Shown here: piece after piece, positions 14,781 through 25,500 of the stretch
Numbering within the stretch: the first letter of the stretch is position 1
Layout of the letters: every line of letters starts with the position of its first letter
Assembly: GCF_014334095.1 (NCBI RefSeq)
Contig: NZ_CP060495.1
Coordinates: 705,001-769,000 of the forward strand
DNA: 64,000 nt
Direction of reading: 5' to 3'
Source of the DNA: Novosphingopyxis iocasae
Lineage (GTDB): Bacteria > Pseudomonadota > Alphaproteobacteria > Sphingomonadales > Sphingomonadaceae
Made by a program: the position numbers and the translations under genes
The notes under the pieces: generated by a model
Databases searched by the model: none
Told to the model about the DNA's origin: nothing
The model's input: the letters and a program-made list of their open reading frames with translations, nothing else

Positions 14781-16435
14781 GCTTGCTCCACCAACGCATC
14801 ATAAAGGTCGTCGACAGCCAACAGGCTGGCGGCGACCGCCCTTCTGAAGCCTTCGGTCGATGCATCCGGCGCAGGCCTTTTCTCCCGATAGGCGGCCAAC
14901 TCTTCGACGATCTCTACCGCACCGATGTTCAGTGACACGCCGTTCAGCGAGTGGGACGCCTTGGACAAGCCAATATCATCATCGGTTTCGACGGCGGAAA
15001 GAACGTTCGCGGCATATTTGGTAATGTCCTTCTTCGCGGCTTCTCGCATGCGCAGACGATAGCTTGGCGGCAAATCCATAAAGGCACGGCGAAACAGGTC
15101 GTGGTCGAAGCGCACCGCGCCCTGCCCCACATCTCTCCCGGCAATCAGCGCCGTCTGTATCGCCGTCTCCAGCGTTTCGCGTTTGACCGGTTTGGAGAGG
15201 CAGGCCGTCATGCCGGAAGACAGCAGACGTTCGCGCTCCGATTGAAGGCTGTGCGCCGTAACGCCGATAATTGGAGTGCGCGATGCGGGGCCACCGAGAG
15301 CGCGGATGGCCTGCGTCGCCTGCTCGCCGTTCATGATCGGCATCATCACGTCCATAAGCACAAGATCGAAGGCTTCCCTCCGAACGGCCTCCACAGCCGC
15401 TGCGCCATTTTCCACCGAGGATACGTCGCATCCCAGCTCGGCGAGCAGGCGCTCCGCTACATAGCGATTGCTTTCCGTATCTTCGGCGACGAGCACACGG
15501 GGGCGATCAGGCAGTGCTATAGTCGAACTCATGTTCGCCAAGGCCGAGCTTCCCTCACGCCCCGCCGTATCGGGATCGCCGTCCCGTCCGGCTTCCTCGA
15601 TCAGTTTGGTGGCCATCTCTCCAAGCTGATCGGCCGCCTCGCGCGCCAGCTTCAAATCGTCTTCGGAGGTCCCATCGACCTTCTGACGAAGCAATTCCAG
15701 TGCGCCCGAAAGAGTGGCCAGCGGCGTCCTTATCGCGTGCGCCATCTCAGAAATGAACCGATTGCGGCCAGCCAGCGCAGCGTCCACCCGTTCTTTTGCG
15801 GCCGAGAGTTCGGATTGCAATTTGCCGAGTTCGGTCAGTCTGCGCTCGGCGCGAAGCTGAAGCGACCTCACCTGCCGTTCGTTATGCCGTTCCTCGGTGA
15901 TGTCCCGAACGGTTGCGACCATATGGGAAGGCCGAAGTGAATTGCCCTTCTTGCGGGTAATCGACCAACTCAGCCAACGGGTTTCGCCATTGTCGTACCG
16001 AATAATCCGATGAACGTAACGATGTGTAAGGCCCGCTTGCGCCTTGCGGAAAAAGAGCATGCTTTCTCGCATGATCCGCTTCCGGTCGAGCGGATGCAGG
16101 GCGCCGACGATCTTTTCCAGCGTAGCCTCTTCACCAGCGGAAAGGCCGAGGAGAGGGGCAGCGCTTTCGGAAATCGAATAGCCCCGGTCTTTTTCGCTAT
16201 AAGCGGCTGCCATCTGAACGGTTGAAAGTGCACCCAGCAAAAGCGCACTTTCAATCTCCAGCTTCTGTGCCAGCTGTTGTTCGCGCAGCTTGAGTTCCTG
16301 ATTGGCGCGGAACAGATCCTTCATCCGTGCTTCGAGGGCGGTCTCGGCGGCTTCCAAGGCCCGCTCGCTCCGCTCAAGGCGCGCTTCGAGGATATCCGCC
16401 CGCTGCTCGGCGGGTAGCTCGGCAAGGCTAGTCAT
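14777..16435 (-). CDS. PAS-HisKA-receiver-Hpt phosphorelay protein lacking the ATPase domain
   Basis: A 552-residue cytoplasmic protein. An N-terminal coiled coil (about 8-65) is followed by a PAS/PAC segment (about 75-185), a HisKA-like helix pair with MAHAIRTPL (His233), a receiver domain (about 312-430; Glu318/Asp319, phospho-acceptor Asp362 in LMDVMMP, Lys415) and a C-terminal Hpt domain (His495 in ASHSLNG). There is no HATPase_c region between HisKA and the receiver: only about 60 residues separate them and no N or G box is visible. It therefore cannot autophosphorylate in the usual way and probably relays phosphate from the adjacent kinase. The HisKA motif has HA instead of HE. It overlaps the upstream kinase gene by 8 bp. 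The output regulator is unknown; the EPS activator is a candidate. Confidence 0.82.
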   Translation of the reverse strand: MTSLAELPAEQRADILEARLERSERALEAAETALEARMKDLFRANQELKLREQQLAQKLEIESALLLGALSTVQMAAAYSEKDRGYSISESAAPLLGLSAGEEATLEKIVGALHPLDRKRIMRESMLFFRKAQAGLTHRYVHRIIRYDNGETRWLSWSITRKKGNSLRPSHMVATVRDITEERHNERQVRSLQLRAERRLTELGKLQSELSAAKERVDAALAGRNRFISEMAHAIRTPLATLSGALELLRQKVDGTSEDDLKLAREAADQLGEMATKLIEEAGRDGDPDTAGREGSSALANMSSTIALPDRPRVLVAEDTESNRYVAERLLAELGCDVSSVENGAAAVEAVRREAFDLVLMDVMMPIMNGEQATQAIRALGGPASRTPIIGVTAHSLQSERERLLSSGMTACLSKPVKRETLETAIQTALIAGRDVGQGAVRFDHDLFRRAFMDLPPSYRLRMREAAKKDITKYAANVLSAVETDDDIGLSKASHSLNGVSLNIGAVEIVEELAAYREKRPAPDASTEGFRRAVAASLLAVDDLYDALVEQA

Positions 16436-19400
16436 CGCGCTCTTGCTCCAACAGGTTCGGCAATGTTTCCAGCAGGTCTGCCGCCCGGACTGCGAACATC
16501 CCTGCCATCAAGGGCGGAGTTTCATCTTCGACGATCAGGATTTTGCAGTCGGCGTCGCTCTGCGCGAGGAATTCCGGATCATCACTGACGACGACGTCCG
16601 GTTCGTCGGCTTCTGGTTCGTCGGCAACCGTAAAGCCGCATTGTTCTGCAAGAGCTTCGGCCTTGATCGCCAACGAAGCCTGGCTGAGGTTTGCGACAAA
16701 TGTACCCAAACTCGTCTGTGTTTCGTCATCCGAGTCAACGCGCTGCAGAGGCAGGCGAACGATCATGCGCGTACCACCCCCTTCATTGGTCGCCGCTTCA
16801 ACCGTACCGCCCAACTCCGTCGCCAGCTGGCGCGTAATCGACAGCCCCAATCCGCTGCCAACCTTGCGCCCCAACGTATCTGCTCCGCTGCCGCCAAAGG
16901 GCTCGAAAATCGTCTTCATGCGCTGCGGCGAAATTCCGCCACCCGTATCCGCAACCATGAAAGTCCATCGGTCCCCGCCCTCTTCCGGTGGATGGACTGA
17001 TAGGGTGATACCACCCGTCGACGTGAACTTGACCGCGTTGGAAACGAAGTTAGCGAGAATTTGCTGAATTCGCCCCGAATCTCCGACAACGCGTTCGTCG
17101 ATCGAGGCCGTCGTGTCGATGGCAAGACCTTTCCGGCGGGCGAGCGGTCGAAACAGTTCGGCCACCCGCTCAATCAACTCGGCCGGCGAAAAGGTCTCAT
17201 TGGTTTGCAGCGGTGCTTCGCGCTCGGCCCGCGTCCTGTTTACCGTCGCGTCGAGGGTCTGAAGCAATGCTTCGGACGAATGTTCGATCAGCGTCAGAGC
17301 TCGACTGCGCTCGGTTTCCGAGCGTTCCCGCCGCACCTGATCGATCAACCCCATAATGCCCGAGATCGGCGTGCGGATTTCGTGCGACAAAACGGCCAGA
17401 ACGTCGCTTCTGGCACGCGCTTCTCTTTTCGCTTCGTCGAGCGCCTGCTCCAGCGCCTGCGCCGCAGCTTTCTGATCCGAGACATCCTGCAAAATCCCGT
17501 GATAGCCGATCAGTGCCGGTTGTTCGTCGGCCCCAATCTGCTCGAACACGGCCGTTCCACGCAACTGCGCAGAGAAACGATGCCCGTCGGCTCCGATCGC
17601 CAATGTTTCGAAAGCAAACTCCGTTTTTGCCGCTATCGCATCGGCGATGGCGGCCATTGTTTCTTCGCGAACGCTTTCGTCGATCAGCGCCGGGACGTCG
17701 GATAGCCATAGGCTAGGTTGCTCGAGCCCCAACCTTTCCTGCAACCAGACCGAAAGGCTGATCTTCATGGTCCGGGGGTCAAGTGCGAAATGACCTGCCT
17801 GTGCGCTTGACTGGGCCATTTCCAGATAGAGCAGCGTCTTCTCGGTCTCCCGCTGGGCTTCGCGAAACGCGGTGAGATCGTGCGCAATATAGGCCGTTCC
17901 GAACGCCTTGCCTTCTTCGTCCGTTAACGGAATGAGCGTTTCTTCCAGCCAGGCCGTTCCGCCGTCAGCCAGTTCGCGTTCGACAATCGCCCCTTCTTTT
18001 ACCGCCGCCAGGTCTGAACGACCAAGCTCCAGTCCGTTCTTCCCCGCGCCAAAAGCCTCGACGCCTTCCGCACCGAACAATGCGATCGCACCCGCGTTCG
18101 CTCTCACCAGGCGGCCATGCCTATCATACAGTGCCATCGCATAACCCCGGGCCGCATCCACCAGTGCGTCGAACGAACGGCTCTCGCGCGACCGTGCCTG
18201 CTCGAGGCGTTCTTCCATCTTGTCGAAGGCTTGCTGCAAATGATCGATCTCATCTCCGTCCTGAGCGGAAAGTGCGAGATCCCCAGCTGCCGCGATGCCA
18301 TCTGCTCGCTGGGCCAAGGCAGCAATTCGGTTTGCTACGGCTCGGTGAAACACCGCAGTCAGAATGAGGCCAAGCAAAACGACACCGCCAAGAGCGACGC
18401 CTATCACCCGGCGCGCAATCGAGAACGCCCGGTCACTCAGCGCTTGTTCCGGCAGAATCGTCAAAACGATCCAATCGGGCGCTTCTAATCTCTCGGCGCT
18501 TACATAAGCGTTGAGCTTCTCCGAATAACCGAAGCGCTCTCTTGGTGCTACGGCGACATATGCGGCCAGCTTCCGCATCATCGGGTCGCTGGACGAAGCC
18601 ATGTCGATATTGGCCGCCAGTCCGTCCGCATCGCCGGCAGCCAAGCCGGTACGGTGGATCAGCTTTCCGTCACGGCTCGCAATCACGGTCATCGCGCCAG
18701 GCGGGGGCGGGCGAAGCTTTTCGGTGAACTTACGCAGCGGGATACTGATGCCCCAGGCGCCGAGGTACTGCCCATCCACGCGGATCGGCAACATGCAGCC
18801 CGTCGTCCAATTTTGCCCCGAATCGTCGTAAATCGGGGTTTGGAGACTTGTGCAGCGGAAGGCTCCTTCAGGATTATTGCGGGGCGACATGATCTCGCTG
18901 AACTCTGCGTCCTGGAAATCGAAGTCTGCGGGCGCCGTACGATAAAAGGTCAGCCGATCCGGGCGCTGAGGGGCGTAGATCAGGAGGTCGTTGACCGGGG
19001 AGAAGAAATACAAACTCTCGATCTCGCGTGGCAGTCCGCTGGCCATCGCTTTCAAGGTATCGAAAGCCGCCATGACCGTTCGGCGGCGCAGGCCCGATGG
19101 GGCAGGCGGCGCGACAAACCCCCCGAACCCGCGTAGCCGGACCGCCCCGTCCAGATCCTGGCCTTCCCAGAGGCTATCCCGTGTATGGAAAGCTCCGTCG
19201 GGTGATCTTGCAAAAATCTCTTCGAAATTACTGGAGCCCGCCGCTGCCAGGCGTTCCGTTATGATGGCATTAGCCCGCCTTTGGGTTTCGGCGACCAACG
19301 AAAGCTCCCGGCGCAATGCCGTCGCCGTCGTTTTATTCGATGCCAGGAGTTCAGCCGTCGCCTCAGCGCGAAAGTCACCGATCGCGGCCCGATAGGTTAA

Positions 19401-19472
19401 AAATGCCATGCCCCCGATGATCAGCGCCACGATCGGAAACGCGATCAGAAGGCCTCGAACAGAAAGAGACAT
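16428..19472 (-). CDS. Membrane sensor histidine kinase (Cache-HAMP-PAS-PAS-HisKA-HATPase)
   Basis: A 1014-residue sensor kinase. A transmembrane segment at about 8-28, a large periplasmic Cache-like domain (about 30-350) and a second transmembrane segment (353-375) are followed by HAMP (about 378-430), two PAS domains (about 435-535 and 545-670) and HisKA with His697 in LSHEIRTP. An HATPase_c domain shows the N box (Asn812) and the glycine boxes DTGGG (842-846) and GSGLGL (872-877). Residues 911-1014 are acidic, keep a faint VVVSDD/ILIVEDE pattern and resemble a degenerate receiver; no clear phospho-acceptor fold remains. The receiver and Hpt modules sit on the overlapping downstream gene, so the two proteins together look like one split hybrid kinase. 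The ligand of the Cache domain is unknown. Confidence 0.85.
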   Translation of the reverse strand: MSLSVRGLLIAFPIVALIIGGMAFLTYRAAIGDFRAEATAELLASNKTTATALRRELSLVAETQRRANAIITERLAAAGSSNFEEIFARSPDGAFHTRDSLWEGQDLDGAVRLRGFGGFVAPPAPSGLRRRTVMAAFDTLKAMASGLPREIESLYFFSPVNDLLIYAPQRPDRLTFYRTAPADFDFQDAEFSEIMSPRNNPEGAFRCTSLQTPIYDDSGQNWTTGCMLPIRVDGQYLGAWGISIPLRKFTEKLRPPPPGAMTVIASRDGKLIHRTGLAAGDADGLAANIDMASSSDPMMRKLAAYVAVAPRERFGYSEKLNAYVSAERLEAPDWIVLTILPEQALSDRAFSIARRVIGVALGGVVLLGLILTAVFHRAVANRIAALAQRADGIAAAGDLALSAQDGDEIDHLQQAFDKMEERLEQARSRESRSFDALVDAARGYAMALYDRHGRLVRANAGAIALFGAEGVEAFGAGKNGLELGRSDLAAVKEGAIVERELADGGTAWLEETLIPLTDEEGKAFGTAYIAHDLTAFREAQRETEKTLLYLEMAQSSAQAGHFALDPRTMKISLSVWLQERLGLEQPSLWLSDVPALIDESVREETMAAIADAIAAKTEFAFETLAIGADGHRFSAQLRGTAVFEQIGADEQPALIGYHGILQDVSDQKAAAQALEQALDEAKREARARSDVLAVLSHEIRTPISGIMGLIDQVRRERSETERSRALTLIEHSSEALLQTLDATVNRTRAEREAPLQTNETFSPAELIERVAELFRPLARRKGLAIDTTASIDERVVGDSGRIQQILANFVSNAVKFTSTGGITLSVHPPEEGGDRWTFMVADTGGGISPQRMKTIFEPFGGSGADTLGRKVGSGLGLSITRQLATELGGTVEAATNEGGGTRMIVRLPLQRVDSDDETQTSLGTFVANLSQASLAIKAEALAEQCGFTVADEPEADEPDVVVSDDPEFLAQSDADCKILIVEDETPPLMAGMFAVRAADLLETLPNLLEQERDD

Positions 19473-19733
19473 AGCCTTTGGCTACACCGTCAGAGTATTC
19501 AGAAGCTTAACGACAAGCCTTTTGCTGTCTCGAGCCCTTATGGTAAGAAATTCGGACCAGGGCCTTCCCGTTAGCGGCGAACTATGAACCTCCTTTCGGG
19601 CAGATAGCCCACACGGGCAAAAATGCCATCCCGCCAAAAGCTGGCCGAGCGTTGTGCGGAAATAATTACTTTCAACCACCGCTGAGCGCTTGCCGAGAGC
19701 ATCGGTCTGCGCGCGTGTGCTGCGAAACGAAGT

Positions 19734-20954
19734 TCAGTCCTCTTCCGGCTCCGGCACCGCCATCATGGGCGTGGTGCGGGTGAGCGGTTGGAAGGTCTGC
19801 CGGTTCGCCACGCGGGCGGCACGGCCGACAATTACGCGCCACGATCCGAAAATCGCGCCAAACATCGCGAAGAGCGCAACGGTTGCGAACAGGCCCTGTA
19901 TGCCGATGAGTTGCATGCCGGCCGAACCGATCAGCGGCCCCACCACCGCGCCTGCCGAATAAGCGAGAACCAGGCCGCTGCTTGCGCCCACGCGCTGCTC
20001 TTCGGTTAGATAATCGTTCGCGTGGGCGACGCACAGCGGATAGAGCGCGAAGGCAAAGCCGCCGAACAGCGCGCCCAGTATGAACAGGCGCGCGTCCGGC
20101 TGCGCGAACAACACCAGAGCGGCACTCACGGCGAGTACCATCAGGAGGCAGCCCACGATGACCGAGCGACGGTCGATACGATCTGACAGCAGGCCGAGCG
20201 GCCATTGTAGCGCAACCCCGCCGCCGATCACGCAGGAAGTGAACAGAGCCACACCAGCAAGTCCCATGCCCAGCCGCTGAATGTAAATGGCGCCGAGCGC
20301 ATAGAAAGCGCCCAGGATCGCACCAGTAACCAGTACGCCCACCACGCCCAGGGGCGAGGCGGAGTAAAGCCGCCTTACCGAAAAGGGCTCGACATATTCG
20401 ATCTTCGGTTGATCGATTTTGGTAAGAACCACCGGAACGACCGAAAGCGAGAGCAGGATGGCCGCGATGACGAAGGGCATACTGGGCCGTTCGGACCCAA
20501 GGGTCAAAAGGAACTGGCCGATCGCCTGACCGCCGTACAGCGCGATCATATAAGCGGCGAGGATGGCGCTACGCGTTTTTGCCGTCGCCTGCCGGTTGAG
20601 CCAGCTTTCCAGGCAGACGAATACGCCCGCCATCATGAACCCGTCGACAAAGCGCAGAATACCCCAGAAGGGTGCGCTCATCTGAATGGAATAGGAAAGT
20701 CCGCTTGCCGAAAAAATGGAAACGAAGGCGGCAAAGGAACGGATATGGCCCACCCGGGCGATGATGGCCGGAACGCGTACCGATCCAACGGTGAGACCGG
20801 CGAAATAGGCCGCGGCGACCAGACCGATCGTAATAGCTTTCGATCCTGCCGTTTCCAGTCGGATTGCGATCAGGGTCGAGAGGAAACCGCTGCCTGCCAT
20901 GATGACGAAGATGGCCAAAAGCAGCGTACGGACCGAGACGAGCGGGGCGAACAT
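19734..20954 (-). CDS. MFS transporter (YcaD-like)
   Basis: A 406-residue major facilitator with twelve predicted membrane segments. The layout, with an early SVRVPAIIARVGHIR loop and a FMMAGVFVCLESWLN segment in helix 4, resembles the YcaD/UMF group of putative sugar or drug carriers. The substrate cannot be predicted. The gene stands alone between the phosphorelay pair and the RND efflux operon, with about 260 bp (19473-19733) downstream in which I see no gene. Confidence 0.8.
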   Translation of the reverse strand: MFAPLVSVRTLLLAIFVIMAGSGFLSTLIAIRLETAGSKAITIGLVAAAYFAGLTVGSVRVPAIIARVGHIRSFAAFVSIFSASGLSYSIQMSAPFWGILRFVDGFMMAGVFVCLESWLNRQATAKTRSAILAAYMIALYGGQAIGQFLLTLGSERPSMPFVIAAILLSLSVVPVVLTKIDQPKIEYVEPFSVRRLYSASPLGVVGVLVTGAILGAFYALGAIYIQRLGMGLAGVALFTSCVIGGGVALQWPLGLLSDRIDRRSVIVGCLLMVLAVSAALVLFAQPDARLFILGALFGGFAFALYPLCVAHANDYLTEEQRVGASSGLVLAYSAGAVVGPLIGSAGMQLIGIQGLFATVALFAMFGAIFGSWRVIVGRAARVANRQTFQPLTRTTPMMAVPEPEED

Positions 20955-21135
20955 GGCGCGGGCCTTAGTCAGATCGTCCGCTTCACGATAGTGGGTAAGA
21001 ACACCGCCCGGCGCATTTGAACCTCAGCGCATCGAAAGCGTGCTGCGCTTAGGGCGAAGATCCGAAGTATCGGCCTTCACCTGATCTCTTTAAAGGCGAG
21101 CGGGGCCATTAAAATACGTCTGCGCGGCGCGTTTA

Positions 21136-22548
21136 TCATTCCATAGGCACTTCTACAGCGATGGGTAATCCCTCGTCTCGCGGCCTATCCGTCGGGGCGC
21201 CGACGGCGCTGTACATGCGCACGATTGCGCTCGCCAGTTGGGCCTGTGCATCGACATAGTCCTGGCGGCTGGAAATCAGCTGACGTTGCACATCCAATAC
21301 TTCGAACAGGCTGGTCAGCCCCTCCCGGTACAGCGCGTTCGACTGATTGTACGCCACCTCGCTCTGATCGATGGCGTCGGCCAGCGCATCAAGCCGATCC
21401 TTGTAGCTCTGAATGGCCACCAGCGACGTTTCCACTTCGGCGAGGATCTGCAGCAGCGTCTGACGGTAATCGTACAGGCTGGCCTCGGCCAGCGCCTCGG
21501 CGGACCGCACCTCGGCGCGGCGGCGGCCACCATCGAAGATTGGGATGTCCAGGGCGGCGGTGAGCGTGCCCAGAACGGACGAAAGGATATCGAGCGGACC
21601 CAGCGCATCGAGCCCGATCTGCCCCGGAATGACGAGGCTTGGATAAAGATCCGCACGTTCGATGCCAATGGCCGCAGCGGCGGCGGCAAGATCCGCTTCG
21701 GCGACAAGCAGATCAGGGCGGCGGCGCGCCAGATCGGCGGGCATTCCGCGCGGCGGACCGCCTGCAAATTGCGGGATTCCGCCGTCATCGTCCGGTAGGA
21801 GTAGAGGATCGGACGCCGGTTCCCCGACCAGCACCGAGAGGCTGTTGAGCGCATCGGCACGGGACAGCTCGATCAGCCCGCGCTGTGCCTGCGTCCGTGC
21901 AAGATCGGCAGCGGCCCGGCGCACGTCAAGATTGGCGGACAGGCCCGCCTCGTAGCGCAGCGTCACGATATTGAGCGTGCGCTCCTGCAGATCGCTCGAC
22001 TGGGCGAGCAGGTCCAGCCGCTCCTCACTGCGCTTCAATTCGATATAAGCGAGCGCCACCGACGCGGCGACCAGACGGCGCGCATCGGCGATCTGATAGG
22101 CCGCGCCGCGGGTAAGAGAGAGCTGCCGTTCGATCTCGGCAGACAGACGCCCGTTGATGTCCGGATTGAAGGAACCGAGCAGGCCCGCGGCGGCGCGCAG
22201 ATCGCTGCCGCCATCGCCCAGCCCCGCATCGATACCGGCTTCACCGAAGCCGTCCACCTGCAGGCGCCGATCCGATCGTTCGGCATCGAGCAGCGCGAGG
22301 GCGGATCGCAGCCTTTCGCGGCTGCCAGCGATGCCTAAATTTTGCGCGAGTGCTCGCTCGACCAATCGGTTCAACTCGGGATCGTTAAATCCCTTCCACC
22401 ATAACTCCCCCTCCCCGGCCGGAGGACGATAGGCGGCGGCAAAATCGTCCGGTAGCGACATTGCCGGCGCGGACAGCACGGGCCGATCCGGAGCGGCGCA
22501 GGCACTAAGACCCGCAGCCATGGCGAACGATAGAAGGAAAGGCTTCAT
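21136..22548 (-). CDS. RND efflux outer-membrane lipoprotein (OprM/NodT family)
   Basis: A 470-residue TolC-like channel protein. The signal peptide ends in a lipobox (LSAC, cysteine 17). Two OEP repeats rich in long amphipathic helices follow (about 55-240 and 265-455), the arrangement that forms the trimeric alpha-barrel. It should form the exit duct for the RND pump encoded just upstream. The start ATG overlaps the pump stop by 4 bp. Last gene of the adaptor-pump-channel operon. Confidence 0.9.
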   Translation of the reverse strand: MKPFLLSFAMAAGLSACAAPDRPVLSAPAMSLPDDFAAAYRPPAGEGELWWKGFNDPELNRLVERALAQNLGIAGSRERLRSALALLDAERSDRRLQVDGFGEAGIDAGLGDGGSDLRAAAGLLGSFNPDINGRLSAEIERQLSLTRGAAYQIADARRLVAASVALAYIELKRSEERLDLLAQSSDLQERTLNIVTLRYEAGLSANLDVRRAAADLARTQAQRGLIELSRADALNSLSVLVGEPASDPLLLPDDDGGIPQFAGGPPRGMPADLARRRPDLLVAEADLAAAAAAIGIERADLYPSLVIPGQIGLDALGPLDILSSVLGTLTAALDIPIFDGGRRRAEVRSAEALAEASLYDYRQTLLQILAEVETSLVAIQSYKDRLDALADAIDQSEVAYNQSNALYREGLTSLFEVLDVQRQLISSRQDYVDAQAQLASAIVRMYSAVGAPTDRPRDEGLPIAVEVPME

Positions 22549-25500
22549 GCTGCAGCGCCGCCTTCCTGCATCATGCCGCGATCTTTGGCCTCTTCCAGTT
22601 CCTCGCGTAGGCGCGAGAGGTCTTGCGAACGCGGCTCGCTGAACCGTGCGACGAGCAGGTAGATGGCGGGCGTCAGGAACAGGGTGAACAGCCCGGCAAG
22701 GCCGAGGCCGCCGAAGATCACCCAGCCGATCGACTGGCGCGCCTCGGCGCCCGCGCCGCTGGCGATGATCAGCGGCACCGCGCCCAATACGGTGGAGATC
22801 AGCGTCATCATGATCGGGCGCAGGCGGATGGCTGCGGCTTCCTGGGTTGCCTGCCGCAGCGAGCGTCCTTCGAGGCGCAATTGATCCGCGAACTCCACGA
22901 TCAGGATGCCATTCTTGGCCATCAGCCCGATCAGCATGACCAGTCCGATCTGCGAATAGATGTTGAGCGAAATGCCCGAAAGGAAAAGTGCGAAGATTGC
23001 CGCCGCCAGCGCGAAGGGTACGGTTAGGAGCACCACGAGCGCGCTCGTCAGGCTTTCGAATTGCGCCACCAGGACGAGGAACACGATCAGGAAGGCGAAG
23101 ACATAGGTCAGCAGCAGATCGTTCGACGTCTCTTCCAGCGTCTGCGCCTCTCCCTGCAGCACCAAGTCGATGTCGCTAGCGACCGTTTCGTCCGCCAAGC
23201 GCTCGATCTCCGTCACCGCATCGGCGAGCGGTACGGACGGATCGACATTCGCCTCCACTTCGATTGCGCGGCGCTGCTCGGTCCGGTCCAGTTCGGCCGC
23301 GATGCCTTCCTCGCGGATGCGTGTGACGGCGGAGAGGGGAACGAGTCCGCCCGAGCGCGTGCGCACCGAGAGATTGGAGAGATCGGACGGATTGGTGATC
23401 GAAACGCTCTCGGCGCTGAGCATGATCGGGATCGCCTGATCGTCGACATTCAGATCGACCACCTCGTTTCCGCCCACCATCGCGCGCAACGTCAACGCCA
23501 GTTCGTTGAGATCGACGCCAAGATCGGCGGCGCGCTCGCGGTCGATCTGGATCGCGAGTTGCGGCTGGGTCGGCTGATAGCTGATATCGCTCTGCGACAG
23601 TATGTCGGAACGGGTGTCGATCGCCTCGGAAAGCTTCAACGCGGATTCGTAGATTTGATCGTAATCGCTGCCTGTCAGCGCCACCTCGATCCGGTCCCCG
23701 CCACCGCCGCCGACGTTGAGCGATCCCTGCCCACGCGCGCTGGCCCGCGAGCCCGGAATACGCTTCAGCGGTTCGCGCAGCGAGTCTACGATCTCGCTCT
23801 GGCTGCGTTCGCGCTTATCCCAGTCGGCCAGCGTTGCATCGACGCGGATACGGTTGGGATCGTAGCGCCCGACGATCGAGAAGCTGGAGACGATCTCGCC
23901 GGAATCGATCAGCGGTTGCAGCACGCGCTCAACCGCGTCCATTTCGCCCTGCATGAAGTCGATTCCCACGCCGTCCGGCCCGCTGGCATCGACGATCACG
24001 CTGCCACGGTCTTCGTCGGGCACCAGTTCGTTATCCAGCGTGGAGTAGAGAAGCCCCGCCGCCCCCGCAGCCAGCACGGCGATGCCGACGGCTGCCTTGG
24101 GATGATCGAGGCAGCGTTCGAGGACGCGCTCATAATAGCCGTTCAGCTTTTCTCCGAAGCTTCCAATGGCGCGAGCGACCCGGCCTTCTTCGGTGATCTC
24201 TCCATCCTCGTCGCGGGGCACGAGATACAGCCGTGCGGCGAGCGCAGGCACCAGCGATAGCGCGACGAACGAGCTGATGATGACCGACAGCGCGAGGACG
24301 AAGCCGAATTCGCGGAACAACCGCCCCGCCTCGGACGGCAGGAAACTGATCGGGACGAACACCGAAACCAGCACCGCCGTTGTCGCGACCACGGCGAAGA
24401 ACACCTGCCGGGTCCCGATCACCGCCGCCGCTTTCCGACCGAGCCCCTTGCCCTGAAGGCGCTGTGCGTTTTCCAGCACCACAATCGCGTCGTCAACGAT
24501 CAGACCGGTTGCGAGGACCAGCGCCAGCAGTGTCAGCAGGTTGATCGAGAAACCGAGCAACCAGATTCCCGCCAGCACGCCGATCAGCGCGACCGGTATC
24601 GTGGCGCTCGGGATAATGGTGGCGCGCCATTGTCGGAAGAACAGGAGGATCGTCAGGATCACGATGGCAACAGTGAAGCCGAGGGTGATGAGTACCTCCT
24701 TCACCGAGACGCGCACGAATTCCGCGTCGTCGGAGATGACCGAGATGCTGAGGTCGTCGAAGCGTTTGTTCAACCGGTCGACGGACGCGCGGATGGCATC
24801 GGATATCTCGATCGTGTTGCTGCTTGCCTGCCGCACGACGCCCAGCCCGATGATCTGCTCCCCGTTCAGACGCACGAAATTGGTGGCATCGGCAGGCGCG
24901 AAATAGACCTCTGCGACATCGCCGATGCGGACATTGCGGTTGATCGCCACGTCCTTGATCAGTGCAGGCGTCGCCGCATTGGCCTCGGCCCGGACCACCA
25001 GTTCCTGCGCGTCTGATCGAAAGCTGCCGACGGGAACGTCGAACGGGGCGTTCTGCAAGGCTTCGGACACATCGCCGACGGTTAGGCCGAAGCGTCCCAG
25101 CCGCACGGGGGCCACCGCCACGCGCATCTGCCGCTGGCGCGAGCCGAACTGGTCAATACTGGCCACACCCTCGGCGGTCAGCAATTCGGGGATTACGTCG
25201 TTATCGATGATCTCGGTAAGTTCGGCTTCCCCAAGAACGCGGCTGGACACGGCGAGCCGCATGATCGGCCACGCGTCGTTATCCGCCTTGACGATCCTGA
25301 GCTGTTCTACGCGCTCCGGCAGATCGCGCTGCACCCGGTTCACCGCTTCGCGCACGTCGCTGGCTGCGGTATCGAGATCGGTCCCCGGGCTGAATTCCAC
25401 CCGAATGCGGCTATTGTTCTCCTCGCTCGAAGAACTGATCTCGCGCACGCCGGTGACACGCGCCGCCGCGTCTTCCAGGATCGAGGTGACCTCGCTGTCC

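Noticed and set aside
19473-19733. A possible second tRNA end or attachment site at the far side of the EPS locus
   Set aside because: No repeat of the tRNA-Ser 3' end was seen by eye; only short chance matches such as GCCATCCCGCCA.
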